Positions 38,986 through 46,940 of a stretch of 64,000 nucleotides of DNA are shown here, piece by piece. Under the pieces are notes generated by a model, which was given only the letters and a program-made list of their open reading frames with translations, had not been told where the DNA came from and ran no database searches. Numbering within the stretch: the stretch's first letter is position 1; every line of letters starts with the position of its first letter. Origin of the DNA: Streptomyces canus. Its GTDB lineage: Bacteria; Actinomycetota; Actinomycetes; Streptomycetales; Streptomycetaceae. The DNA is taken from assembly GCF_041435015.1 (NCBI RefSeq), contig NZ_CP107989.1:7130001-7194000 (forward strand), in the 5' to 3' direction. Both the position numbers and the translations under genes were made by a program.

Positions 38986-39639
38986 TCAGATCCCCGCCCG
39001 CACCCGCCGCAACACCCGCAGCGAGTCGTTCGCCGAGACCTCGGTGAAGGCGCCGGAGGCGAGGGCCCGGAGGTAGACCCGGTAGGGCGCCTGACCGGTG
39101 AACTCGTCCTCCGGCTCGGGGAACACGTCGTGGATGACGAGCAGCCCGCCCTCGGCCACGTGCGGGGCCCAGCCCTCGTAGTCGGCGTTGGCGTGCTCGT
39201 CGGTGTGACCGCCGTCGATGAAGACCAGACCGAGAGGGGAGCCCCAGACTTTCGCGATCTGGGGAGAACGGCCGACCAGGGCGACCACGTGCTCCTCCAG
39301 TCCGGCCCGGTGGAGGGTCCTGCGGAAGGTGGGCAGCGTGTCCATCAGCCCGAGCTCGGCGTCCACGGTCTCCGGATCGTGGTAGTCCCACCCCGGCTGC
39401 TGCTCCTCGCTGCCGCGATGGTGATCGACGGTCAGCGCGGTGACCCCGGCCTCCCGGGCGGCGTCGGCCAGCAGGATCGCGGACCGGCCACAGTACGTAC
39501 CGACCTCCAGGAGCGGCAGCCCGAGCCGCCCGGCGTCCAGAGCGGCTTCATGGAGGGCCAGCCCCTCACCCAGGGGCATGAACCCCTTGGCAGCCTCGAA
39601 GGCGGCGAGGATCTCGGGCTTGGGTGCGGCCGCGGCCAT
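38986..39639 (-). CDS. Class I SAM methyltransferase (cephalosporin-hydroxylase-like)
   Basis: A 217-residue methyltransferase. GLPLLEVGTYCGRSAILLADAAREA is a motif-I block (VGTYCGRS), VTALTVDHHRG carries the acidic residue, LGLVFIDGGHTDEHANADYEGWAPHV contains the D-G-x-H motif typical of methyltransferase family 24 / cephalosporin hydroxylases, and LVIHDVFPEP follows. The ATG at 39639 has GAGAGGAAA. It is upstream of the amidase in the same operon; the metabolic link is unclear. The substrate is unknown. Confidence 0.82.
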   Translation of the reverse strand: MAAAAPKPEILAAFEAAKGFMPLGEGLALHEAALDAGRLGLPLLEVGTYCGRSAILLADAAREAGVTALTVDHHRGSEEQQPGWDYHDPETVDAELGLMDTLPTFRRTLHRAGLEEHVVALVGRSPQIAKVWGSPLGLVFIDGGHTDEHANADYEGWAPHVAEGGLLVIHDVFPEPEDEFTGQAPYRVYLRALASGAFTEVSANDSLRVLRRVRAGI

Positions 39640-39907
39640 GGGTTTCCTCTCGGTCGTACGTGCGGGCAGACGTCGTACGACCGCGATGCCGCCGTACGCC
39701 CCTCCGGACGCCCCATGCTGCCGCACCCCTCCGCCCGACGGGGGACAGGGGGTGGGGAACGTACCGGGGGCGCATGATGCACGCGGGAGCCACAGACCGT
39801 CGAGCTGCCGGAGTCGGCCAGGGTGGGGCCCGGTGTGTCGGGACGGGCGGAGGTTCGATCGGAGTGGGCGCCGTCGGTCGTACGGCCTTCCGGGCGCCCC
39901 CGACGCG
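39640..39907. other. Intergenic region, no gene seen
   Basis: Between the methyltransferase start (39639) and the terminator of the upstream MFS gene. Open frames here have no ribosome site or codon bias. The stretch must contain the promoter of the methyltransferase-amidase operon, which I could not localise. Confidence 0.45.
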
Positions 39908-39942
39908 ACACATCCCCGCCCTGGGATGGGGCGGGGATGTGT
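39908..39942 (-). terminator. Strong hairpin terminator of the MFS gene
   Basis: A perfect 14-base inverted repeat, ACACATCCCCGCCC (39908-39921) and GGGCGGGGATGTGT (39929-39942), with a 7-base loop, 17 bases beyond the stop of the MFS gene at 39959 and in the correct orientation. It isolates this gene from the amidase operon. Confidence 0.85.
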
Positions 39943-39958
39943 ACCGGCTTCGTGTCGG

Positions 39959-41692
39959 TCAGGCCGTGACCGTCTCGCCCGGCAGGGCCAGGTCGAGGTC
40001 GATCGCGCGGTCGTCGCCCGCGTGGGTGGCCGAGGAGGCGAGGGGGCCGTGGCCGGTGGCGCGCGCGGCGAGGACGTAGGCGCCCTGGGCGGGGACGGTG
40101 AGGACGTACGTGCCGTCGTCACCGGAGAGCGTCGCCCCGGCCTGCCGTCCCCGCCGGTCGATCAACGTGACCTTGGCCCGGGGGACCGGCGTGCCCGCGG
40201 AGTCGAGGACGCGGCCACGGAAGCCACGCAGCACCTCGTCGGCCCGCTCGATTCCCGCCTCCTCCTCGCTGCTCGCACGCAGCTGCGGCGCCCGGTTGGG
40301 CTTCGGCAGGAACAGGGCCATCAGCAGCCCGACCGCCACCGCGCCGGTCGCGATCAGGAAGGAGAGCCGGAACCCGTGCATGGTCGGTATCGCGACGCCC
40401 CCGACGTTGTTCGCCGTGTTCGCCAGCACCATGCCGATCACGGCGCTCGACACGGACGTACCGATGGAGCGCATCAGCGTGTTGAGCCCGTTCGCCGCCC
40501 CCGTCTCCGAGGCCGGGACCGCGCCCACGATCAGCGCGGGCAGGGAGGAGTAGGCGAGCCCGATGCCCGCGCCCAGGACCACCGCGATGACGAGGCTCTG
40601 CCAGGCCGCGCTCATGAGGCCCAGCCCGGCGCCGTAGCCGATCGCGATGATCAGCATGCCGAGGATGAGGGTGAACTTGGGGCCGTACTTCGCCGACAGC
40701 CGGGCGTAGACGGGCGCCGTGAACATCATCGTCAGGCCCAGCGGAGCGACCAGCAGGCCCGCGACGACCATCGACTGGCCGAGGCCGTAGCCGGTCGCCT
40801 TCGGGAGCTGGAGCAGCTGGGGAAGGACGAGCGAGACGACGTAGAACGAGACACCCACCATGATCGACGCCAGGTTGGTGAAGAGGACCGCCGGGCGGGC
40901 CGTGGTGCGCAGGTCGACCAGGGGGGCCTTCACGCGCAGTTCCATGACGCCCCACAGGAGGAGGACGACGGCCGACGCGGCGAACAGGCCGAGCGTGGTG
41001 CCGGAGGACCAGCCCCAGTCGCTGCCCTTGGTGATCGGCAGGAGGAAGAGGACAAGGCCGACGGAGAGGCCGATCGCGCCCAGGACGTCGAAGGTGCCCT
41101 CGGCGCGCGCCGGGGACTCGGGGACGACGAGGAGGGTGAGGGCGATGGCGAGCGCGCCGATGCCCGCGGCGCCGTAGAAGAGGGCGTGCCAGTCGGCGTG
41201 CTGGGCGATCAGTGCCGCGAGGGGCAGCGCCAGGCCGCCGCCGACGCCGATCGAGGAGCTCATCAGGGCCATGGCCGAGCCGAGCTTCTCGCGGGGCAGC
41301 ATGTCCCGCATGAGGCCGATGCCGAGGGGGATCGCGCCCATCGCGAAGCCCTGGAGGGTGCGGCCGGCGATCATCGTGAGCAGGTCGCTGGTGAGGGCGC
41401 TGACCAGGGCGCCCACGACCATCACGGCGAGGCTGAGGATCAGCAGGCGGCGCTTGCCGTACAGGTCGCCGAGGCGGCCCATGATCGGGGTGGCGACGGC
41501 GCCCGAGAGCAGGGTGGATGTCAGGACCCAGGTGGCGTTGCTGGGCGCGGTGTCCAGCAGTTGCGGCAGGTCCTTGATGACCGGGACGAGCAGGGTCTGC
41601 ATCACCGCGACCACGATGCCCGCGAAGGCGAGCACCGGGACGACAGCGCCGGACGCTCTCCGGGTGGGCTGGTCGGTCGGCGTGTGCGTCAT
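39959..41692 (-). CDS. MFS exporter with a C-terminal carboxypeptidase-regulatory-like domain
   Basis: A 577-residue protein. Residues 1 to about 480 form a DHA2-like MFS exporter: LAFAGIVVAVMQTLLVPVIKDLP, WVLTSTLLSGAVATPIMGRLGDLYGKRRLL (motif A, in part), RTLQGFAMGAIPLGIGLMRDML, and 14 hydrophobic segments. Residues about 490-577 (GFRGRVLDSAGTPVPRAKVTLIDRRGRQAG, ending DLDLALPGETVTA) match the CarboxypepD_reg/transthyretin-like beta-sandwich (G-x-V-x-D-x-x-G-x-P-V-x-x-A-x-V). This soluble domain is unusual on MFS pumps. It is divergent from a second DHA2-type pump at 41829. Antibiotic or metabolite export is likely; substrate unknown. Confidence 0.88.
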   Translation of the reverse strand: MTHTPTDQPTRRASGAVVPVLAFAGIVVAVMQTLLVPVIKDLPQLLDTAPSNATWVLTSTLLSGAVATPIMGRLGDLYGKRRLLILSLAVMVVGALVSALTSDLLTMIAGRTLQGFAMGAIPLGIGLMRDMLPREKLGSAMALMSSSIGVGGGLALPLAALIAQHADWHALFYGAAGIGALAIALTLLVVPESPARAEGTFDVLGAIGLSVGLVLFLLPITKGSDWGWSSGTTLGLFAASAVVLLLWGVMELRVKAPLVDLRTTARPAVLFTNLASIMVGVSFYVVSLVLPQLLQLPKATGYGLGQSMVVAGLLVAPLGLTMMFTAPVYARLSAKYGPKFTLILGMLIIAIGYGAGLGLMSAAWQSLVIAVVLGAGIGLAYSSLPALIVGAVPASETGAANGLNTLMRSIGTSVSSAVIGMVLANTANNVGGVAIPTMHGFRLSFLIATGAVAVGLLMALFLPKPNRAPQLRASSEEEAGIERADEVLRGFRGRVLDSAGTPVPRAKVTLIDRRGRQAGATLSGDDGTYVLTVPAQGAYVLAARATGHGPLASSATHAGDDRAIDLDLALPGETVTA

Positions 41693-41828
41693 GTGAGGGA
41701 GGCCTCCGGGCCTGGAAGATCGGGTTACGTGTGGCTTGAACTACGTATGCATGGGCAACTATTCCGATGCTTCGGCGTACTAACGATTTCTTTATATTCT
41801 CTTGGGGAAGCGGAACCGGGTTGAGAGC

Positions 41829-43262
41829 ATGACGGCCATGCTCGAAGCCGCTGAAGTCGCCCGCAGGCCCCGCCGTCCCCGGTCCGCGCCGCCCGCCTGG
41901 CTGGTGGTGGCGCTGGCGTGCGCGGGCCAGTTCCTGGTCGTGCTCGACGTGTCCGTCGTCAATGTGGCGCTGCCGTCCATGCGCGCCGACCTGGGCATGA
42001 GCGAGTCCGGACTTCAGTGGGTCGTGAACGCCTACTCCATCGCCTTCGCCGGGTTCATGCTCCTCGGCGGCCGGGCCGGTGACCTCTACGGCCGCAAGCG
42101 GATGTTCCTGGTCGGCCTCGGCCTGTTCACGGCGGCCTCGCTGGCCGGCGGGCTGGCCCAGGGGGACGCCCAACTGCTGATCGCGCGGGCCGTGCAGGGG
42201 CTGGGTGCGGCGGTGCTGGCGCCCGCGACGCTGACCATTGTCACGTCGGCCGTCCCGGAGGGGGCCGCGCGGGCCCGGGCCATCGCCACCTGGACGGCCG
42301 TGGGTGCAGGGGGCGGCGCCGCGGGCGGATTCGTCGGCGGACTCCTGGTGGACACCCTGTCCTGGCGCTGGGTGCTGCTGATCAACGTGCCCGTCGGCGC
42401 GCTGGTCCTGCTGGGCTCACTGCTGTGGCTGACCGAGAGCCGCAGCGGGGACGGGCGGCGCCTCGACCTGCCGGGAGCGCTGCTGGTCACCGGGGGACTG
42501 GCGGTATTGGCGTACGGCATCTCGCAGACCGAGGCCGAGGGGTGGGCGGCGGCCGCCACCCTGCTCCCGCTGGCCGCCGGGCTCGCGCTGGTGGGGGGCT
42601 TCCTCCTCGTCGAGTCCCGTACGACGGCTCCGCTGATGCCCCTCGGGCTGCTGAGGGTGCGGGCGGTGGCGTCGGCGAACGCGGCGATGTTCCTGAGCGG
42701 CTCCGCGATGTTCTCCATGTGGTATTTCATGACGCTTTACGCCCAGAACGTCCTCGGCTACTCCCCCCTGGCCGCCGGGGCCGCACTGATCCCGACCTCG
42801 CTGGCGATCGTGGTCGGCTCGAAGCTCGCCCCGCGCTTCATGCGCCGGTTCGGGGCGCGGTGGGTGGCGGTGCTCGGCACGACGGTCGCGGTCGCCGGGT
42901 TCGCCTGGCAGTCGACGATGACCGCGGACGGCGGCTATGTGACCGCGATCATGTGCCCCGGGATCCTGATGATGCTGGGCGCCGGTCTCGCCACGACCCC
43001 GCTCGCCTCGCTGGCCACGTCCGGGGCGGCGCCGGGGGAGGCCGGGCTGGTGTCGGGGCTGGTCAACACCTCGCGCACGATGGGCGGCTCACTGGGGCTC
43101 GCCGGCCTGTCGACGCTGGCGGCGGCGCGGACGGGGGACGTGGCTTCGGCGGAGGCGCTGACGGAGGGGTACGCGTTGGCGTTCCGGGTGGGGACGGGGG
43201 TGCTGCTCGGCGGGGTGGTGCTGATGCTGGCGTGGCTGCCGCGAAAGATCTCCGCGAACTGA
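41829..43262 (+). CDS. DHA2-family MFS drug exporter
   Basis: A 477-residue exporter with 14 predicted segments. FLVVLDVSVVNVALPSMRADLG is the segment-1 signature, GGRAGDLYGRKRMFLVGL is motif A, GAGGGAAGGFVGGLL is the motif-C region, and VLGYSPLAAGAALIPTSLAIVV follows. ATG at 41829 (an in-frame TTG at 41802 is possible); the ribosome site is weak. An AT-rich stretch (TATATT near 41790) upstream looks like a -10 region. It is divergent from the regulatory-domain MFS gene, so the pair may be co-regulated. Substrate unknown. Confidence 0.87.
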   Translation: MTAMLEAAEVARRPRRPRSAPPAWLVVALACAGQFLVVLDVSVVNVALPSMRADLGMSESGLQWVVNAYSIAFAGFMLLGGRAGDLYGRKRMFLVGLGLFTAASLAGGLAQGDAQLLIARAVQGLGAAVLAPATLTIVTSAVPEGAARARAIATWTAVGAGGGAAGGFVGGLLVDTLSWRWVLLINVPVGALVLLGSLLWLTESRSGDGRRLDLPGALLVTGGLAVLAYGISQTEAEGWAAAATLLPLAAGLALVGGFLLVESRTTAPLMPLGLLRVRAVASANAAMFLSGSAMFSMWYFMTLYAQNVLGYSPLAAGAALIPTSLAIVVGSKLAPRFMRRFGARWVAVLGTTVAVAGFAWQSTMTADGGYVTAIMCPGILMMLGAGLATTPLASLATSGAAPGEAGLVSGLVNTSRTMGGSLGLAGLSTLAAARTGDVASAEALTEGYALAFRVGTGVLLGGVVLMLAWLPRKISAN

Positions 43263-43313
43263 GGCAACGGTCCGGGCGGCTCATGGACTCCTTCAATCAT
43301 CTAGGAGGTGCCC

Positions 43314-43853
43314 ATGGGGGATCGGAAACAGGCTCGGGACGAGGAGTTCCAGAGCTTTGTCATCGGCCGCTGGCCGCGGCTGATGCGGACGGCATTTCTC
43401 CTCACGGGGGAGCAGCACGCCGCGGAGGACCTGGTCCAGTCGACGCTCGAACAGGCCTATGTGGCCTGGCGCAGGGTCGGCTCGGCGGACGATCCGGAGG
43501 CGTATGTACGGCGCGTGATGATCAACGCGCACGCACGCAAGCACCGCAGGAAGCTCAGGGAGTTCCTGGCGCGGGGGGACGACTCGGGCCTGGTGCGCGA
43601 GATCGCCGACACCGGTGACCGCATCGCCCAGGCCGACGACCGCAGCGCCCTGCTGACGGCGCTGGCCCAACTGCCGCCCCGGCAGCGGGAAGCCGTGGTC
43701 CTGCGGTACTGGGAGGACCTGACCGAGACACAGACGGCCGAGGCGATGGGCTGCTCGGTCGGCTCGGTGAAGAGCAACGCGGCCAAGGGGATCGCGAAAC
43801 TTCGCGCCATACCCGGACTGGCCGACATGGTGACGCAGGGAGGGCGGAAGTGA
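43314..43853 (+). CDS. SigE-family ECF RNA polymerase sigma factor
   Basis: A 179-residue sigma-70 family protein. Region 2: SFVIGRWPRLMRTAFLLTGEQHAAEDLVQSTLEQAYVAW (in part) with the -10 recognition helix; region 4: LPPRQREAVVLRYWEDLTETQTAEAMGCSVGSVKSNAAKGIAKLR, a typical HTH. This matches the SigE group (SigE-1/SigK like) of actinomycete ECF sigma factors. ATG at 43314 follows TAGGAGG. The next gene overlaps its stop (ATGA) and encodes a membrane protein, which is probably its anti-sigma factor or ligand-binding partner. Confidence 0.9.
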   Translation: MGDRKQARDEEFQSFVIGRWPRLMRTAFLLTGEQHAAEDLVQSTLEQAYVAWRRVGSADDPEAYVRRVMINAHARKHRRKLREFLARGDDSGLVREIADTGDRIAQADDRSALLTALAQLPPRQREAVVLRYWEDLTETQTAEAMGCSVGSVKSNAAKGIAKLRAIPGLADMVTQGGRK

Positions 43854-44653
43854 TGAGCACGGACCGGGAGATGGGCCACGACATGAGTGACAGCGACATC
43901 GCCGTCCTGCTGGCCGACGCCGCCGACGAGGTGGAGATCGGCATAGCCCCCTACCAGGCGGTGCTCCGCGGAGGCCGCAGGCGCAGGGCCCGCCGCTGGG
44001 CGGTGGCCGCGGCCACGGCACTGGTGCTCGCGGGGTCCTCGGCGACCCTCGCGGTGGCAGGTCTGCCGGGCGGGGACGGGGGCCAGGTGGCGACCCAGCC
44101 GCTCGTCCCGACCGACGCCGACCCGTCCAGGGCCCTGCAGACCACCCTGGCCACCGGCACCGACCAGGGCAGCAAGTGGCGGGTCCTCATCGACGTGTGG
44201 TCGGCCCCGCGCGACGAGAAGCAGGCCGAGGCCCAGCGCGCCGCGATGGCCTTGCGCGGCGAGACCCCGCCGGACGCCCACGATGCCTCCGACCTCATCG
44301 GCAAGATCACGTACTTCGTATTTCGCGACTACGGCGACAAGACGACGAAGATCATGGAGAACACGGTCCCCAAGACGGACAGGCTCAGCGGCACGGACCT
44401 CATGTCCGGCTCCCTTCCCCTCCAACCCGGCGGTACGAAGGACGTCCGTCTCGTCATCGGCTACATCGCCAAGACTGCCCAGCGGGTCAACTGCACCTGG
44501 ACGAACGGGACGGCGACGGTGGTGGAGAAGGCCGGCTCCGCGACCGGCACCGACGTCCCGGCGATCCGGTCGGCGGAGGGCTCCCCCTACGACTGGTTCG
44601 TGTGCGTGGCACCGAAGGGCACCGAGTACGAGACGGCGGAGGTGATCGAGTAG
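43853..44653 (+). CDS. Membrane protein downstream of the sigma factor, probable anti-sigma partner
   Basis: A 266-residue protein. A short cytoplasmic N-terminus (SDSDIAVLLADAADEVEIGIAP, resembling anti-sigma-type acidic N-termini) precedes a membrane segment (RWAVAAATALVLAGSSATLAVAG) and an extracytoplasmic domain (YFVFRDYGDKTTKIMENTVP, LPLQPGGTKDVRLVIGYIAK). ATG overlaps the sigma-factor stop; translational coupling supports partnership. No ZAS zinc motif (HxxxCxxC) is visible, so if it inhibits the sigma factor it does so by another means. Confidence 0.75.
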   Translation: MSTDREMGHDMSDSDIAVLLADAADEVEIGIAPYQAVLRGGRRRRARRWAVAAATALVLAGSSATLAVAGLPGGDGGQVATQPLVPTDADPSRALQTTLATGTDQGSKWRVLIDVWSAPRDEKQAEAQRAAMALRGETPPDAHDASDLIGKITYFVFRDYGDKTTKIMENTVPKTDRLSGTDLMSGSLPLQPGGTKDVRLVIGYIAKTAQRVNCTWTNGTATVVEKAGSATGTDVPAIRSAEGSPYDWFVCVAPKGTEYETAEVIE

Positions 44654-44688
44654 GGAACCGCCGGGCTCACCTGATTCTTGCGAGGATG

Positions 44689-44708
44689 CCCCGGCGTTCA
44701 CGCCGGGG
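44689..44708. repeat. Left-end hairpin of the TnpB element
   Basis: CCCCGGCG (44689-44696), loop TTCA, CGCCGGGG (44701-44708), then AGGAATC. The same design (8-base stem, TTxA loop, AGGA(A/T)TC after it) recurs at the right end, so both are recognition hairpins of the element. Confidence 0.8.
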
Positions 44709-44931
44709 AGGAATCGCATCCCGTGGATGGCGACGCGGAGCGTCGCCGTGTCCGGTCTCTTGGGGGGGCGCGGAGCGCCCGCGAAGCCGCTGACGGAGAC
44801 GGAGAGCGAACGGGTGTGCCCGTGTTCGCTGGTGGGGGTGGCTTCACCGTAGTGGGGTACGGGTGTGCGCGTGTCGCACGTACGGTCTCTTCAGGGAAGC
44901 TGGGGCGATCGGGCGGGGTGTGGGGGGTGTC

Positions 44932-46161
44932 GTGTCGGGGGTGAAGGAGGGCGGGGCCGTCGGGCATGCCCGGTGGACGTTCCGGCTGCGTGTGTCGTCG
45001 ACCGCTGAGCGTGCGCTGCTGGCGGAGTGGGACCGGTGCCGGTGGGTCTGGAACGAGTGCGTCGCCAAGTCCCAGCAGACCGACCTGTGGAACAAGAACC
45101 GCCCCGAAGACGCCGACCAGGCGACGTGCGGTCCGGCCCGGCTCGACACGATGCTGACCGAAGCCCGCGCGAAGACGCCGTGGCTGCGTGAGGGGTCATC
45201 GGTTCCCCAGCAGCAGATCATCCGGGACTTCGGCAACTCCCGCGCGAAGGCGCACAAGGACATCCGCGAACGTCTGCCGCAGTATCGCCGGGCCGGGATG
45301 CCGAAGTACAAGAGAAAGCGTGAGGCCGACCCGAGCCTGAACTACACCAAGCGCGGCTTCCGGCTGAAGGACGGCCGTCTGCACCTCGCAGGCAACATCG
45401 CCCTGACGGTCGTGTGGTCGCGGGATCTTCCCGCCGAACCTTCCTCGGTGCGTGTATACCGTGACACCCTCGGGCAGTGGTACGCCTCGTTCGTCGTGCC
45501 CGCCGAAGTCCAGCCGCTGCCCCGGACCGGCCAGGTGATCGGGATCGACTGGGGTGTCAGGGAGACCGCGACCACCACCAGCGACACCCACGACCTCCCG
45601 CATGCCCAGTACGGGAAGAAAGCTCAGGCGAAGCTGTCGCGGTACGACCGCATGATGGCCCGCCGCAAACCCGCCACAGGACAGGCAGCCTCCAAGGGCT
45701 ACCGCGAGGCGAAGAAGCTGCGGGCCAAGGCGTACAAGCAGGTGTCCCGGCAGCGGCAGGACACCGGCCGCAAGTGGGCCAAGCGCGTGGTGGGCGACCA
45801 CGACGCCATCGCCGTGGAGGACTTCCGGCCGAAGTTCCTCGCGAAGTCGACCATGGCGAGGAAGGCCGCCGATGCCGCCATCGGTGCCACCAAGAAGGCC
45901 CTGTTGGAGATGGCCCGCAAGCACGGCAGGATTGTGCACCTGGTCCATCCCGCGCACACCACGATGGACTGCGCCCAGTGCGGAGCGAGAACCAAGCACG
46001 CACTACCCCTGTCCGAACGAACCTATGCCTGCGCCGCGTGCGGAACCGTCTCGCCCAGAGACAAGAACTCCGCCCGCGTGATGCTGGTCCGGGCTGGTCT
46101 CAACCCGGCTGGTGCTGATGGCGCAAGACCCGGCGGGACGCTGTTCCGCCAGGCAGCCTGA
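44932..46161 (+). CDS. tnpB: TnpB RNA-guided nuclease of IS605/IS1341 type
   Basis: A roughly 409-residue TnpB. N-terminal domain WTFRLRVSSTAERALLAEWDRCRWVWNECV, then the RuvC core: Asp in GIDWGVRETA, Glu in IAVEDFRPKF, and Asp in SPRDKNSARVMLVRAG, with the zinc ribbon CAQCG / CAACG between the last two. All catalytic positions are present. The start is uncertain (GTG at 44932, others at 44917 or 44941, all with weak ribosome sites). In this family the 3' end of the gene plus the right end forms the guide (omega) RNA, so this locus probably encodes a guide read at 46190-46215. Confidence 0.87.
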   Translation: MSGVKEGGAVGHARWTFRLRVSSTAERALLAEWDRCRWVWNECVAKSQQTDLWNKNRPEDADQATCGPARLDTMLTEARAKTPWLREGSSVPQQQIIRDFGNSRAKAHKDIRERLPQYRRAGMPKYKRKREADPSLNYTKRGFRLKDGRLHLAGNIALTVVWSRDLPAEPSSVRVYRDTLGQWYASFVVPAEVQPLPRTGQVIGIDWGVRETATTTSDTHDLPHAQYGKKAQAKLSRYDRMMARRKPATGQAASKGYREAKKLRAKAYKQVSRQRQDTGRKWAKRVVGDHDAIAVEDFRPKFLAKSTMARKAADAAIGATKKALLEMARKHGRIVHLVHPAHTTMDCAQCGARTKHALPLSERTYACAACGTVSPRDKNSARVMLVRAGLNPAGADGARPGGTLFRQAA

Positions 46162-46170
46162 GCCAGGAAT

Positions 46171-46190
46171 CCCCCTCGTTTACGAGGGGG
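46171..46190. repeat. Right-end hairpin of the TnpB element (omega-RNA scaffold end)
   Basis: CCCCCTCG (46171-46178), loop TTTA, CGAGGGGG (46183-46190), then AGGATTCAA. The guide sequence of the omega RNA would begin after the element end near 46200, reading into the response-regulator gene. Confidence 0.78.
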
Positions 46191-46195
46191 AGGAT

Positions 46196-46828
46196 TCAAA
46201 GCCACCCCTGCTGCCGGGCCGCCCGTACGGCCTCCATCCGGTTGCGGGTGCCCGTCTTGCCGATGGCGGAGGAGAGGTAGTTGCGGACGGTGGACTCGGA
46301 GAGGTGGAGCTTGCCCGCGATGTCGGCGACCGTCGCGCCGTCCGTGGACGCCTTGAGGACATCGCACTCGCGGGCGGTGAGGGGGTTCGGGCCGGCGCTC
46401 AGGGCGGCCGCGGCGAGGGCGGGGTCGATCACGGTCTCGCCGGTCAGCACCCGGCGGATCGAGACCGCCAGCTCCTCCACGGGACCGTCCTTGACGAGGA
46501 AACCGGCGGCACCCGCCTCCATGGCCCGGCGGAGGTAGCCGGGTCGTCCGAAGGTGGTCAGGATCAGCACCCGGCAGTCCGGCGCCTGGTCGCGCAGTTC
46601 GGCGGCCGCGTCCAGACCGCTCATCCCTGGCAGCTCGATGTCGAGCAGCGCCACGTCGGGGCGGTGGACGAGCGCCGCGTCCACGATGGCGTCCCCGGCC
46701 GCGACCTGGGCCACGACCTCGATGTCCGGCTCCATCCCGAGCAGCAGCGCGAGCGCCCCACGCATCATGCCCTGGTCCTCGGCGAGCAGTACGCGGATGG
46801 ACTTGGCGGCCCGGTGCTCCCGGGGCAT
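46196..46828 (-). CDS. NarL/LuxR-family response regulator
   Basis: A 210-residue regulator. Receiver domain VLLAEDQGMMRGALALLL with the phosphoacceptor in VALLDIELPGMSGLDAA, switch Thr in LILTTFGRPGYLRRAMEAGAAGFLVKDG (in part), and Lys of VKD. C-terminal LuxR HTH: LTARECDVLKASTDGATVADIAGKLHLSESTVRNYLSSAIGK (in part). Ends AARQQGWL and stop. It is 112 bases downstream of its histidine kinase. The stop codon coincides with the right boundary of the TnpB element (see findings). ATG at 46828 or GTG at 46837. The output genes are unknown. Confidence 0.9.
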   Translation of the reverse strand: MPREHRAAKSIRVLLAEDQGMMRGALALLLGMEPDIEVVAQVAAGDAIVDAALVHRPDVALLDIELPGMSGLDAAAELRDQAPDCRVLILTTFGRPGYLRRAMEAGAAGFLVKDGPVEELAVSIRRVLTGETVIDPALAAAALSAGPNPLTARECDVLKASTDGATVADIAGKLHLSESTVRNYLSSAIGKTGTRNRMEAVRAARQQGWL

Positions 46829-46940
46829 CTCGTTCACGGCCCAAGAGTAGGGCGCGCGGGCGGGAGCGGAGGGGGTGCGAGTTTGTTGCGCCGACGCGCT
46901 GGATCCTTGAGAACAGAACAGTGGACCGACCCGTACGGCG

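Larger units (their letters stand above)
44676..46199 (+). mobile_element. IS605/IS1341-type element with TnpB only
   Basis: A single tnpB gene flanked by subterminal hairpins at both ends: left CCCCGGCG-TTCA-CGCCGGGG followed by AGGAATC, right CCCCCTCG-TTTA-CGAGGGGG followed by AGGATTC. The right end terminates in TCAA (46196-46199), a known IS605-type right cleavage tetranucleotide, and CTGAT at 44671-44675 is a plausible left target. There is no tnpA transposase, so the element is non-autonomous. Its boundaries are inferred. It lies between the sigma-factor operon and the response regulator. Confidence 0.8.

Noticed and set aside
44676..46199. CRISPR-associated nuclease (Cas12-like)
   Set aside because: The RuvC/zinc-ribbon protein is flanked by IS605-type hairpins, lacks repeats/spacers and is TnpB length.
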